Below, one piece after another: positions 20,173 through 31,550 of a stretch of 46,031 nt of DNA. Under the pieces are notes generated by a model, which ran no database searches, was not told the DNA's origin, and worked only from the letters and a program-made list of their open reading frames with translations. The stretch covers positions 1-46,031 of the forward strand of contig JAQGBZ010000456.1 in the NCBI GenBank assembly GCA_034687125.1, read 5' to 3'. How positions within the stretch are numbered: the stretch's first letter is position 1; the number at the start of each line of letters is the position of its first letter. Made by a program: the position numbers and the translations under genes. Source of the stretch: Neelides folsomi (Eukaryota > Arthropoda > Collembola > Neelipleona > Neelidae).

Positions 20173-21210
20173 TCGAATAGGTATATTAAAATACAATTAA
20201 TGAAATCTGCGGCCCTTTGCAGATTCATCATTCGCCATCTTTTAATCGCTGTATTTTAATAAAAAAAATGTGTTTAAAGTTTTTTTGATTAATTCAGTGT
20301 AAATACCTCAAAGATATTTAAGTATTATAACATTAGTATAAATAGTATATGTTGGAGTTGAGTAGTCAAATAACCAAATAATTCAATTTTGATAATCTTG
20401 ATCTTGATAGAATTATTTTAATTAAATGCAATCGATTTGAAATCTTTTATTGAATGTTTGATCAATGCTAGTGGATAAATGAGACAATGAGATAGTCGCC
20501 GTTTCTAAATAATGGAAAGCACTTGAAAGAATACTCGATCCTGATTGGTGTAAAAATTCTTTCATGTTATATTTGAATACCAAAAGCCATGCTTTTTGTG
20601 AATAAAAATAAGAATAATGCAATTATGCAATAATTGCAATTTCAATTTTTCAATCAATTTCAGTGAATCCTTGATACATTGATTACATTGTTTTATTACA
20701 TTTTCACCCTTATCCTTCCAAGTTCAAAGCCACATCAGCCGTGAAAAGACTTCATTTCCTTATCAAGTCTTCAAGCTCAAGCTCCGCACCGGATGACCGG
20801 ATCGGTTCTTAAAATAGTAGTTAATTTTAATTTAGTCCTAAATATAAAACAATTTTAATTAGCTAATTCAAAGGCTTCATTATTTATTATTAAGCTAAAT
20901 TAATAAAATTAAGTATGCAGAAAAGAATAATATATAGTGTACGAGTTCGATTTAGAGAATATATTAACAAAAAGCTTAATTTTGGATAAAGTAATTGAAC
21001 AATTTTTAAAAATATGCTCGTGTCGATAAAAATTATAATAACGTTATTAATTAAAACAAAATTAAAACAAAGTTATTATATTATAGGAGGTTAATCAATT
21101 CCTTCTAATTAACAATCCAATCCTTTTTCACTATCGTTCTCTTAATTTTTATAGGGATCGTTGATGAAAAATCATTTAATATGGACTGAGGGAAACGGCA
21201 AATAGCAACC
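20173..21210. other. Intergenic spacer between UXS1 and ZCCHC7-like gene
   Basis: No gene supported. An AATAAA at 20258-20263 is the likely UXS1 cleavage signal. Positions 20700-20810 are somewhat less AT-rich (cttcaagctcaagctccgcaccggatgaccgg) but show no open frame of note. The 3' part should contain the promoter of the next gene. Confidence 0.45.
20258..20263 (+). terminator. Likely polyadenylation signal of UXS1 (AATAAA)
   Basis: Canonical hexamer 86 bases past the UXS1 stop codon, within an A-rich stretch. Confidence 0.5.
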
Positions 21211-24200
21211 ATGTTTAAGGTCTTTTATTTTACATCGATTAAACATTATTTATTAAACATAAGTTGGAGTTGGGTACATAAATAAATAAAATAATTCTTT
21301 TAGACTGCTAAATTCGTCGAATTCGAGGACGAAGAAGAAGAGGGACCAATTCTTGAATGTCTTGGGGTCTTCAAAAAGAAAGCGAATGTAATCGCGGAAA
21401 TTGACATCAGCGATTCTGATGATTCTTCAGGAGAAGAATACAAAAAGTTGGATCCTGACGTGATGTTCTTGGAACAGATAGAAAAGCCGGATAAGAAAAA
21501 GGAATCGAATAAAGACTCAAATAAGGAATCGAATAAGGATTCAAATAAGGATTCGAACAAAGATTCGAATAAGGATTCGAATAAAGAAAAAAAAATTAAA
21601 AAATTAAAACCAGTGAGCCAGAGAGGCAAATCGGCCAAAGGCAAAGGGAAGGGACTTGAAAGTGAACAAAACGGCGGTTGTTCTAATGAGTCTAACCCTT
21701 CGTCTTCGGCTGTTGGATCGGTCGTGATTAACACTCCCGCCGTGTCGACTGATCGCCTCGTTGACGGTTCCAAAAAGAAACCAAGGGCGAGAAAGAAACA
21801 GCCTTCGGGTTCTTTAGGAGAAGAAGCCTCATTTAATCGATTTATGAAGACTTTAGGACTGGAAAAGGAATTTCGTGAAGTTGTGAAAACTCAAACAGCA
21901 GATGCAACTCCAAATCCGGGCCAATCTCAACCAATTCCAAAACCTCCCAATCCAAAAGTTGCTACACCATCTCCAACTAAGAAAAAACGTTCCAAGAAGA
22001 AGACAGAAGGTAAGGATTAAAAGATGAATCATATTTAAAATTAAAGGTATTTTACTTATTATACTTATTAATTTAATAAGTATAATAAGTTAAATATTTA
22101 TAATCAGAGAATCGAGATTGAGATTATGAGCTCCTTTATGATTTGAGCTCATGGTCAAATAATTTAGCAAATAATTTCTTGGAAACAATCTTCTGTTTTC
22201 TTTCCTTTCTATGTTTTTTCTTCAATAATTCTCAGTCTATTGAATCAATTATTGCAGGATAGACTACTACCATATTATTAATTAAATGAAATAACTTAAT
22301 TTTTTCCTCATGTAATTGTAAGATATAAATTCAAAATTTCCAAAGTGCTGTTAGAGGAGGATGAGTTTATTTTTTATACAGCTGGACAAGTTGACTCGCC
22401 AAATCCGCGTAGAAGTAAAAGGAAAAACAAAGAACTCGACACTTCTGCAGCAATAACAACCAAAACAACTCCGACCTTCTCGACAACAACTCCGGTTCCT
22501 TCCAATGTGACAAAAAAACGAAAAGTCCCAACAACTCCTTTAGTTTCACCGTCGCCTAAGAAAAAAATGAAAAGAACTCCAATATCAAGTTCAAAATCAG
22601 TCCCGGTCATTTCTTCCCCTCCGTCAGCGACTTTAGGAAAACCGGGTGGAAATGCTGAAAAGTGCAAATCCAATTCCGCCATTTCTAATCAAACTCAAGT
22701 TCATGTGGAAGATGAAAGTCGAATTGTTTCTGGTCAAAAATGTGAGATCTTAAAATCAAATGTAACAGTGCCAACGGTTATTCCAAATGTTAAACGATCA
22801 AATAAGGAAGTTACCAGCGATGATGAAATTATCGTCTTAGGTGAAATTCCTCCGCCTATTAAACTAACCGTTGAAGCCCCTTTAGAAAAAAGTTTGAAGA
22901 AGCCAGAAAGAACAATCACAGAAGAGAAAACTGGTCCAAACTTGTTTCCAGATATTTGGTCCGATGAAATGGTCGAATATTATGTTGAACCAAGGGACGA
23001 AGATTTTAGTACTTATAAAGTTCTGCAGGCAATCCCTTGTAATTACACATTATTTTTATATTACAATCTTTTAACATATTTATCCTTTTCAAAATATTCA
23101 ATTTGATAATTTTTTATTACATAATTGAATTAATTTAATCAAGGAATTTTTTAAATATAAAATTAGCGTCTCATCATCGATGGCGAGTTGACGGAATGCT
23201 CGAAAAGCGAAGACAACGTTATGATAACGTCATTTGTAATATTTGCCGTAATCGAGGTCATTATCCTGATACATGTCCAGATCGAGATAAACAAATACGA
23301 TGCAAGATTTGTGGATCAGATGGTCATCCGTTTACCACGTGCCCCAACTCGCTTTGTTTAAATGTAATGGTTTTTTTTATTCCTTATTAATTATTCAATG
23401 TAAATTTTTAACCGTTAAACATTTATAATTATAAGAGTAATTCAATTCAGTATGATTAATTTAATATGGTTAAGTCTCACATATATCTGTGTTTAATTAT
23501 TCAGTGCGGATCAAGAACTTGTCGTTATGAACGCGTCTGTTATGTTTGCGAAGCAAAGTACGAAAAACAAAGTTGTGAAATCTGTGGAATGAAGGGGCAT
23601 TTTAACGATGCTTGTCCGGATAATTGGAGAAGACATTACATGTCTACAAACTTTGTAATTTACAAACAATTTCATTTTTAAATAAAACTAAATTATCGTA
23701 GATTCTAATTATGGTAAAAATGTTAAATTTTTTTAAAATTGGAAAACAATGTTTTAAATTGATGTTTAAATTTTAATAGGATTATGTTGAAGTGACTCAA
23801 GAGATTCAAGACGGTCTTGACGAAATGGGCAAATATGATAATAAGCGTCGAGAGAAACTTTATTGTTCACTTTGTGGTGGTCGCTATCATTCTTATTTTC
23901 ACTGTCCGAACAAGAAATTTCATATGACTAAGAGTTGTGTTCCAAACAAGAACATCGTCATTCACGAACTTCCTTTACCGCATTTAATGGAACGAGTAAA
24001 AAATAGGAAGCCTAATGAAGCAACGAAACCTTTGCAAACGCCACTCAATCAAATACTTCAATCCGAATCTTCAAAAAAGAACAAGCCAAAATCGCCGCCT
24101 TCAACTCCTCAACCTACATTTATCGCCCTTTCCGATTCTTCTAATTCCCCTTCACCTCCAACAACTCCAACTAAAATTCCAGCTTCTTCTTCTCGTACAA

Positions 24201-24613
24201 TTTCACCGAAGAAGATAGCAATACCTGTAGAAAAAATAATAATAGAAAAAACGATATCGAATCCTCGAGTGGTCCAATCAGTTCCTTACGCCACTCCGCC
24301 GCCACCGCCACTTGCTTCTGTATCTGTCCCAATTAAACAAATTTCCGATGGGAATTATGAGTCTTTCACCACTGAAGCGCCAATGAAGATTGATTTGATT
24401 GGGACTCCGTCCTTGCCATTGGTAAAAATTGATTTTGATCAACTAAATATTATCGAAGGAGGGACAAACCAAACGTATCCGAATTTCAATTCATTCGAAT
24501 ATTTTCAAAAGATTCCACCTCCTCCGATTCATCTGCTTAAAGTCATGATTGAGCAAACAGGGAAAGACAAAAAGAAAATTGACGAGGGCGAGGATGATAA
24601 ACGTAAAACATAA
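21211..24613 (+). CDS. ZCCHC7: ZCCHC7/Air-type zinc-knuckle RNA surveillance protein
   Basis: Zinc-knuckle subunit expected to act in the nuclear TRAMP complex, which polyadenylates aberrant RNAs for exosome decay. Exons: 21211-21219, 21304-22009, 22382-23038, 23167-23363, 23505-23654 and 23780-24613, giving 850 residues. The first ~450 residues are disordered: an acidic patch (VEFEDEEEEGP), a four-residue SNKD repeat, and Lys/Ser/Pro-rich segments with nuclear-signal-like KKKRSKKK and KKKMKR. Five CCHC-like knuckles follow from about residue 481: CNICRNRGHYPDTC, CKICGSDGHPFTTC, a third with Cys at the His position (CLNCGSRTCRYERVC), CEICGMKGHFNDAC, and CSLCGGRYHSYFHC. The FNDACPDNWRRHY block matches ZCCHC7 well. 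A disordered Pro/Ser-rich tail follows. The tiny first exon (MFK|) rests only on phase and splice signals; the donor AAG|GTCTTT is weak, so the true start may differ. Confidence 0.85.
21507..21585 (+). repeat. 12-bp coding tandem repeat (SNKD/SNKE) in ZCCHC7-like gene
   Basis: About six and a half copies of a tcgaataargat-type 12-mer encode alternating SNKD and SNKE units. Copies differ only by silent changes and D/E swaps, which suggests recent slippage under selection for a charged linker. Confidence 0.85.
22054..22090. repeat. Perfect 18-bp inverted repeat in ZCCHC7-like intron
   Basis: The arm acttattatacttattaa is followed by one T and then its exact reverse complement, making a 37-base hairpin-capable palindrome in the intron 22010-22381. 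Confidence 0.85.
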
Positions 24614-27600
24614 TTAAAGATATTCTATTTTTGTAAAAATTATAATAGTCATTAAGATATAAAAAGTAAAAGCTACTTAATAATAATTAAACCTAATAAT
24701 TCCTGGAATCCCTATTCCTCTATTAAATAAAGGAAAAATTTATTTTGTGATCTATAGACAATTATTAATTTGTATACCAACACATATTCCTCATATACCA
24801 TAGGGTCAGATCAGATTTATTCTTATATGCCCAAAATTACAATGGCCTGTTTCAAAACAATATCTCATATTAAGATAGTTTTCGCTAAGTTAGTTTATTA
24901 TTTATCAGTTAATCACCTTATTCTTTCTTTAACGAAATGAACATTGGTCATTTGAATCGTCATACTTTTTGTAATATTAATCTAATTAATGTTAAGTAAT
25001 TTGAAACATCTAACTTGAAATATTGGATAAACTTTATGATCAAAATATATTCTTTGAATTGTCCAATCTTATGAATTTTCATAACTGTTTTGTAAATCAT
25101 ATCACCAATAAGTAATTTTTATTTCTAAAATGTCATCATATCGAAAATTAAAATTAATCATTTAAATTGGTATTGCCAATAATTAAAAAACTAAAATTGC
25201 AACGAATTGAATATTAAATGTGATGTTTTCGATTATTATCAAATTGTTCTTTTGTGGCCATTTGTGAATTCCTTCTTTAATGTATTTTGTAAAATCATTT
25301 AATTTTGTTAAAGATTTTTATTTCTCATGCTGTATTTGTATCCTCATACTGTATTTGTATTTGATTTAGTAAGTAAGAAAAATAGCTTATCATAAGCTTC
25401 GTGTTATTATGAACAGCCAACATCTTCTCTTGCTATTTATTTTAAAATCTCCATAATTAGGGATATAGTACCGCCTGTTTTACTATCAATTTATTACTAT
25501 TATTTTACTATTAATTTATCAAACGAACTCCATTTCGTTTATATGATAAAGTATGTGCAAATCCACTAACGGCCGATTATGTAATTGTTTATGGTCATAT
25601 GATCTCCTCGTTCATATCTGGCTCTCCATCATAAATTTCATTTTAGATTTGATTTCAAATTGGTTTATTTAATATGGAATATATTTATTTCGATATAAGT
25701 GATTCCTCAAAATAAAACTTGGTGTATTTATGAGAGTAATGGTTCGTTTAGTTTGTTTAATTGGAATGAGTCCAGAGGCTTGAGTTTTATTTCATTTTAC
25801 ACTTTTTCTTTAAATGCAATGCAGTTGAATTGCCTAACCTTAAACTACTTATAAGGTTAATGGATTTTTACTATAAGATATATATTACGATTATTGCTAC
25901 GCTAATAATTAGAAAACATATTGATTTACATTATTAGTTTATTAGGGCGAATGATTTATTGAATTTATCCTCCTCTTTCATTTAATTTATAATAAAATGC
26001 CTGGTATACGTATCTCTATACAATAAAATAGAGAAAATTGCCCAAGCGGGGGCTCAATTCAAAATGCCAATCTGACCGGAATCTTTCCTTATAAAACATG
26101 ACGGGCCCTTTTTTAATAAAAAGGTTTCGTTAATTAATTAACGCCAAATATACATTAAATTAATCAAGTTTCCTGCAAATAAATCCAACGCTTCGCAATC
26201 CATATTTTAAAATTGGCCCAAACAATTCTCAATTCAAATTTGTTCGCAGATAAACGCCTTTTACTATGACACTTTTATAATGCGCTATATATAAATTTAA
26301 TATATTCTTTAATGAAACCAAATTGAATGTTGAAATTTAAAGAAAATTTAAATATTAAATTCCAATAAAGAATAATTATTTAAAAAATTTAATATTGTGC
26401 TCATAATACCTAAAACAATAAATAAAAATTTTTTTGAGAATAATGTCTCCAAAGTGGCTTAATAATACCATGACTAAAACGCTGATTAAAAGAAATCAAA
26501 AAAGAATCAGGCACTTAGATCAAATCAACAATGATGCTGATGAAAGGAGAATACAAAATAGGATTAATAACAAGAATCATCAACCTCAGTTAACTCTAGA
26601 TGATCGTCAACAAATTCGGGAAAATAAAATTCAACTCCAGGGAGTGTTTAGGAAGAGGGAAGCTGATGAAGAATGCGAGAATAGACTGATGCGGGATCGT
26701 AACAGAAGAACTTTTAACCGAACAAAGGCGCGTTATATAACTAACTATAAAGTAAGAGTAATATTTGATATTTTTTCAACAAAGGATATTATAAGACTTT
26801 GCACAAAAATAGGCTCAACTTTAATTTAATATAATAAGTAAATGGCTACCAATTGTTCAAAATCACTTTAAAGCCTTAATCGTTAATGCATATATGATGA
26901 GTTATATAACTTTCAGAATGCTAACATTATTTATATTCTATAAACAATTCTACCCGTGAGGTTCAAAATTGCATTAAATGTATGGCTAACTTTTATCATT
27001 GTATAAAATATTGAATTTATAGAAAAGATAACGCTCTTTCACGTTAACTTAATTATAAATTGCTAACATGAATCATTTAATTGCTAGGATTAATTATTTA
27101 AGAAAAATTAAACTTAAATAACTTTTCCATCTTTAAAATTGTTATATAAAGCTATCATACCCACTCGGTATATATAGCTATATACTTATAATTTAAATCC
27201 TTTAAATTCAAGTTAAATACCTACGTACATATTCAGGGGTTCTAAAGTTAATCCGCTGATATATATGTTGATACTTGCTATGATGTAACTATACATATTG
27301 GAACACTTAGGATGAGTCATCGTTGTGAATCATCAGGACCCTTTAGACCTTTAGAGATTAACGCCGACCTCAAGTTCTTAATTTACTCCTAATCTTAATC
27401 TTTATTAAATATTATTCATTTCTTTTCTATTTTCTTCCTTTACGCAAATTGTATCTTTCTGCTTTAAACTTTCTTATCCCTTATCTTTAAATTTACCCAC
27501 ATAATTATACATGTATTATATATTTACAAATAAATAATTTAATCTTTGTTAACCCCAAGTGATTCATTGTAATAATAATAATATTTATATAAGCTATTAT

Positions 27601-28632
27601 TGTATTCTAATGTAAGATTACGGGCCCTATAAAAGCCCAAGAGAAATTGTACTCTGGATCATTCGGTCCTTATATTTTTTTGGGAGGAGGCTCTAACTAC
27701 GATCCACTAAGGAATCTTATATATTTAATTGTATACTTAAATTAAGATTATTCCATGTCTATTAATTTAATTCTGATCGATAACTGAAATTAAAATTGAA
27801 TTGGTAACATAGCCATCTTTGCATACACATCTGCTTTTTTTACATTTAAGGTGTGGATCTTCACATATTTTCCTATTTTTATAACGCCGGAATAAGCACT
27901 ATGGCAATAAATCAATCAGAAAATAAATAAAATCACAATGCCGCGACTTTACGCCCGTCGTTTTTATTATAATTAGTTATTCATTCTTAACGTCGATTCA
28001 AATCCCCAAAATGAACAAAATATACAATTAACCAAAGTTAAACCCTTAGCGCCATTTTTTAAAATTATTAATGCTAAATGTGTTAAAGCTCAAAGTGAAT
28101 TTGAATTAACAAAAGCTTTATATTAAATTAATGACAAATTCCATTTATGTTAAATAACTTTGTTAGATAAATTTTCGCCATCTTGTTCATTTAAAATTAC
28201 TTTTTTGTTTGAAAATAATAAATTTTATTTCAAGGAACATCATAATTCCAATCTTTTGAACTTTTTGGTATTTTTAGCCTAGATAAAAATCCTGGCGGAA
28301 ATTAAATAAAAGATAATTTCAGTTTCTGGATCGTTGTTTAATTTACCAATTAATCAACGGTTCCTTGCCGATTTACCTTTACTAGTGCGGCACTAATTAG
28401 ATAAACACTAATTAGAAACTCGCATGTACAGGGTAGACCGTAATTTGCTTTCTTTTTATACGATTGTTTATTTAAAAACGCTTATGGTTCACCTTGTACA
28501 TAATATGCATTAACATCAAGGGAATTAGACGTCATTAACATGCAAATTCAAGGTTACACATACGAGCTAATTTATTTTTTAATAAATTTTTAGAAATGAA
28601 TTTTTAGATTTATTTTAGAATAATTAATAAAA
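24614..28632. other. Long gene-poor AT-rich region
   Basis: About 4 kb without a recognised conserved gene. AATAAA at 24726-24731 is a likely ZCCHC7 cleavage signal. A 19-base direct repeat (ctcatactgtatttgtat type) lies at 25324-25362. One orphan exon-like frame at 26443-26751 is listed separately. Slightly GC-richer scraps, such as 26038-26110 and 27605-27720, resemble old insertion debris but show no ends. Confidence 0.45.
26443..26751 (+). CDS. Orphan basic coding exon, function unknown
   Basis: I do not recognise this sequence. An ATG at 26443 opens 103 codons ending exactly at a strong donor (AAA|GTAAGA), so it looks like a first coding exon. The product is very basic and polar (many R, K, N, Q), with heptad-like charged helices such as KRIRHLDQINNDADERRIQ, LTLDDRQQIRENKIQLQGV and READEECENRLMRDRNRRTF. 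Basic helical N-termini like this occur in some transposon proteins (for example Helitron-like or STPR-repeat proteins). No second exon could be assigned. It may be part of a lineage-specific gene or a transposon relic. Confidence 0.3.
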
Positions 28633-29063
28633 ATGAAGTTTGTTTTTCTAATGGTTTTTGTCTTTAATTTGTGTTTGATTTCACAATCCTAAAAAGAAGA
28701 CGAAGAAATTTATAAAAAATGCTTAGATGTGAATAAATGCAAAAATAATGATACAACGTGTGAAGAATGCATTTGTAAACAAAAGGAAGATAGTCATTGC
28801 ATAAATACAGAACAATGTGTCAAACTTTTAGGATGTTCCGAGTCAAAAATTTGCAGTACGGTAATTGATAATTTTAATAATAATTATACATATTTTATTA
28901 TTCAATAATATAATTATAATTTAAATTTATTATATATGGATTAATTAACTAAATATTAAAAATGCATTGTAAATATTATGAACATTTGAAGAGTTTGAAT
29001 TTTGGTGAAAAATGTGAATACGACGCTGATTGTGCAAGGACTTTGTTGTGCAAAATTAATTAG
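28633..29063 (+). pseudogene. Cys-rich secreted-protein gene, apparently broken by an early stop
   Basis: The first exon (28633-28860) begins with a clear signal peptide (MKFVFLMVFVFNLCLISQS), then meets an in-frame TAA at 28690-28692. The same frame continues for 56 codons rich in Cys, with pairs such as CEECIC, to a donor ACG|GTAATT. A second exon (about 29022-29063, entered in phase after TTGAAG) adds GEKCEYDADCARTLLCKIN and a stop. The spacing resembles small secreted EB-like or other disulfide-rich domains; I cannot name the family. The stop right after the signal peptide suggests a pseudogene. Sequencing error or stop readthrough are the alternatives. Confidence 0.4.
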
Positions 29064-29486
29064 AGGGTGATTTGGGCTGCAGTTCGAGCGATGGAGAACC
29101 TCCCGATAGAAATGGAGGAAAAACACAACTTTTTATTCACCCTATCTCTAAAGTTTCCATTTTACCTGTTATTTTATAAAACGATATTTTACATATTCTA
29201 TAGGTAGGTTTAAACTAGTTCTAAAATGTTGACAAAGACTATGTATTATATACAAATAAATTTATCTACTATTCTGTTTATAGATAATAGATATATAGGT
29301 ATTAACTATAAGTACTAGTTATAGGTACTAGATTGATTAGATTACAACAAGGACAATTTAAATTGCTATAGATTATAATTATGTTAATCTAAATAAATTT
29401 TCAAAGCCCAAATGCATTGACTCGTCGACGCAAGAATATATTGATAATTTATTTTTTGTTATTAAATAATTTTTGATAAGTTACAA
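29064..29486. other. Spacer 3' of the IR-like receptor gene
   Basis: AT-rich with no gene seen. A minus-strand AATAAA at 29448-29453 lies 34 bases past the receptor stop and is a plausible polyadenylation signal. Tandem ataggtac/taactataagtac words at 29280-29330 are simple repeats. Confidence 0.4.
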
Positions 29487-31550
29487 TTAAATCATTTCAA
29501 ATATAATAATGAGGGATGCGAAAAGTAATGCAATGAAATAAAATATGAAAGTCGTATATAAAGGTTGAAGAGGAAAACTATTTACATTTAAACTTGTAAT
29601 GTTAGGGGACTTGTATATCCCTTTGGGGAATTTATCCCTTTCTATTATATATTCTTTATAATACATTCTTTTCGCTCTTTCAAAAAAATTATATTTCCAA
29701 AAATTTAAAAGTCCAAATTCGTTCATGAAATAAATATTTTTTGGAAAAATATCTGATATGAAGTTTCTTTTAAACGGCCAAGGAGATTTTACAACAAATT
29801 TCCCATCTATGACTTTGTTCCTAATTACAAAAATATCATGAAACGTTTTTAAAAGATGATCAATAATATTTATAGATAATTCGGATCCAATGTAAATAAA
29901 ATTTGATGGAATTGAAGCATTGAAATAATTTTTTTGTTTAAATCTATAATCTAACACTAAATTACGTATATCGGCGTAATATACAGAATTTACTAAATGA
30001 ATTGTTTTATTGTATAAATTTAAGATTTCAGCTGAATGAGAAGGCAAATCTTCAATTAAAAATTTAAACGTACTTATTATTTGAGTAATGTTTTGTATAC
30101 CACTATCTGTTGTCAAAACTAAATAATTGTAATTTACAATTTGTTCAAAAGTATTTGGGACATTTGGAGAAATTTCTGTAGACAAATCAGAAAACAAACC
30201 GCATTTATAGAAATTACTAAGAAGCATTACAAATATTAGCCATATACCAACACAATGAGCAAAGCTTTTATCTTTAATTATTGCTAATGTACCTTGACCT
30301 TGATCAAAAAAAGACAAAACAATTAACGTGTACAAATTCCATACTTCAATTAAAACAGATTTAAAACTCTTTTTTTGTAATATTATATAACTGATTGCCA
30401 ATACAAGAGAGATGTTAATAGGAGAAATAATAGTTAAAATCCACATATATGTATCAAATGGATCAATTAGAGTTAACCAATTATATTTTAAATAGTTTTT
30501 GTTCACAATCGTAATAAAATCATAATACTCATTTTCTATTCCAGGAATACAAAATGTTTCTTTAGCATTACTTTCAATTGAATAATATAACTCGAAACTT
30601 ACAGATTCATATACAACCCCAGGTTGTAAAACAGCAAAATAATCATTTTTATTCGTATTATCTTCTACATAAATTGAAAAATTGTATTTCTTAACAATTT
30701 CAAATGTTCCACACAATTGAAAAGATTGAATTGAATTGAATTTACTACAAGATTGAAATGGTAAATGATTATGACTCGATCCAGGAAGTAAGTTTAACGA
30801 TGCTCCTTTCAAATTTTTATTTATACTACTAATAAATAAATTTAATTTTTTAATATTCAAATCGTCTGGTAACGGTAAAAGGGTTTGACGATATTCAATA
30901 TATTTGGATATTTTATCTGAACAAGTTGGGCAAAAAACATTTATAATTGAAGGAAGTTCATTTGATTCACAAATGAAGATTATTGAATTTGATTTAATTA
31001 AGAAATTATCATTATATTTTTTCAAAAATAATTTTGAAGGGCTCTTCAATCTTTTTAAATTGAATATCGTGTAAGTTGGATTTATATTTAAATATAACAG
31101 TGTATATCTAATATTCAGCATCTCAGAAGATAATAATTGAGTTTTTTCATCAATTTCATTTGAAAATGGGTAAATAAAAAATATTGCTCGAGACTGGATA
31201 AATTTTAATTGATAAAATGAACTTGGACCAAACAATAAAGGTAAATTATATTTTATATTTTTATATTTATAAGTATAATCTTTATAAAATAAATTATTTT
31301 TAATTGATTGAATGATAAATGGCGATCCAAATTCTTTTAAATATATTCTATATAAGTTTGAAAGAGTTAAATCTTCTTCGTAGTTTTTCCATTGTCCAAC
31401 TAAAATGTTCAGACATAGATGAAAAAGTTTAAAATTTTTAGAAACATTGTTAAAATTGTTTTTTTGTAACGATTTGTCCAAACGTATTAAACAATTCAAA
31501 CCATTTAACAGTGATAAAAGTACAAAAACAAAACTTAAAATAATACCCAT
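29487..31550 (-). CDS. Divergent ionotropic receptor (IR), glutamate-receptor superfamily, single exon
   Basis: Predicted ligand-gated cation channel subunit of the arthropod IR chemoreceptor family, located in the plasma membrane of sensory neurons. It is 687 residues in one uninterrupted exon. The order is: signal peptide (1-20), a long poorly conserved extracellular part, membrane segment M1 (about 367-391, after the family-like LIDPFDTYMWILTII), pore/M2 region (about 402-418, ending SFFDQGQG), M3 (about 428-447, IWLIFVMLLSNFYKCGLFSDLS), a second extracellular lobe and M4 at the very C-terminus (about 664-685). The M1-pore-M3-lobe-M4 order and the SNFYKCGLFSDLS stretch after M3, at the position of the iGluR SYTANLAAF, identify the superfamily. 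The usual ligand-binding Arg-Thr-Asp set is not evident, as is common in divergent IRs. It is intronless, unlike all its neighbours. Confidence 0.8.
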   Translation of the reverse strand: MGIILSFVFVLLSLLNGLNCLIRLDKSLQKNNFNNVSKNFKLFHLCLNILVGQWKNYEEDLTLSNLYRIYLKEFGSPFIIQSIKNNLFYKDYTYKYKNIKYNLPLLFGPSSFYQLKFIQSRAIFFIYPFSNEIDEKTQLLSSEMLNIRYTLLYLNINPTYTIFNLKRLKSPSKLFLKKYNDNFLIKSNSIIFICESNELPSIINVFCPTCSDKISKYIEYRQTLLPLPDDLNIKKLNLFISSINKNLKGASLNLLPGSSHNHLPFQSCSKFNSIQSFQLCGTFEIVKKYNFSIYVEDNTNKNDYFAVLQPGVVYESVSFELYYSIESNAKETFCIPGIENEYYDFITIVNKNYLKYNWLTLIDPFDTYMWILTIISPINISLVLAISYIILQKKSFKSVLIEVWNLYTLIVLSFFDQGQGTLAIIKDKSFAHCVGIWLIFVMLLSNFYKCGLFSDLSTEISPNVPNTFEQIVNYNYLVLTTDSGIQNITQIISTFKFLIEDLPSHSAEILNLYNKTIHLVNSVYYADIRNLVLDYRFKQKNYFNASIPSNFIYIGSELSINIIDHLLKTFHDIFVIRNKVIDGKFVVKSPWPFKRNFISDIFPKNIYFMNEFGLLNFWKYNFFERAKRMYYKEYIIERDKFPKGIYKSPNITSLNVNSFPLQPLYTTFIFYFIALLFASLIIIFEMI

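Noticed and set aside
21300..21773. 157-codon minus-strand frame with LFES/LFDS repeats
   Set aside because: It is the mirror of the SNKD coding repeat in the ZCCHC7-like exon and has no domain.
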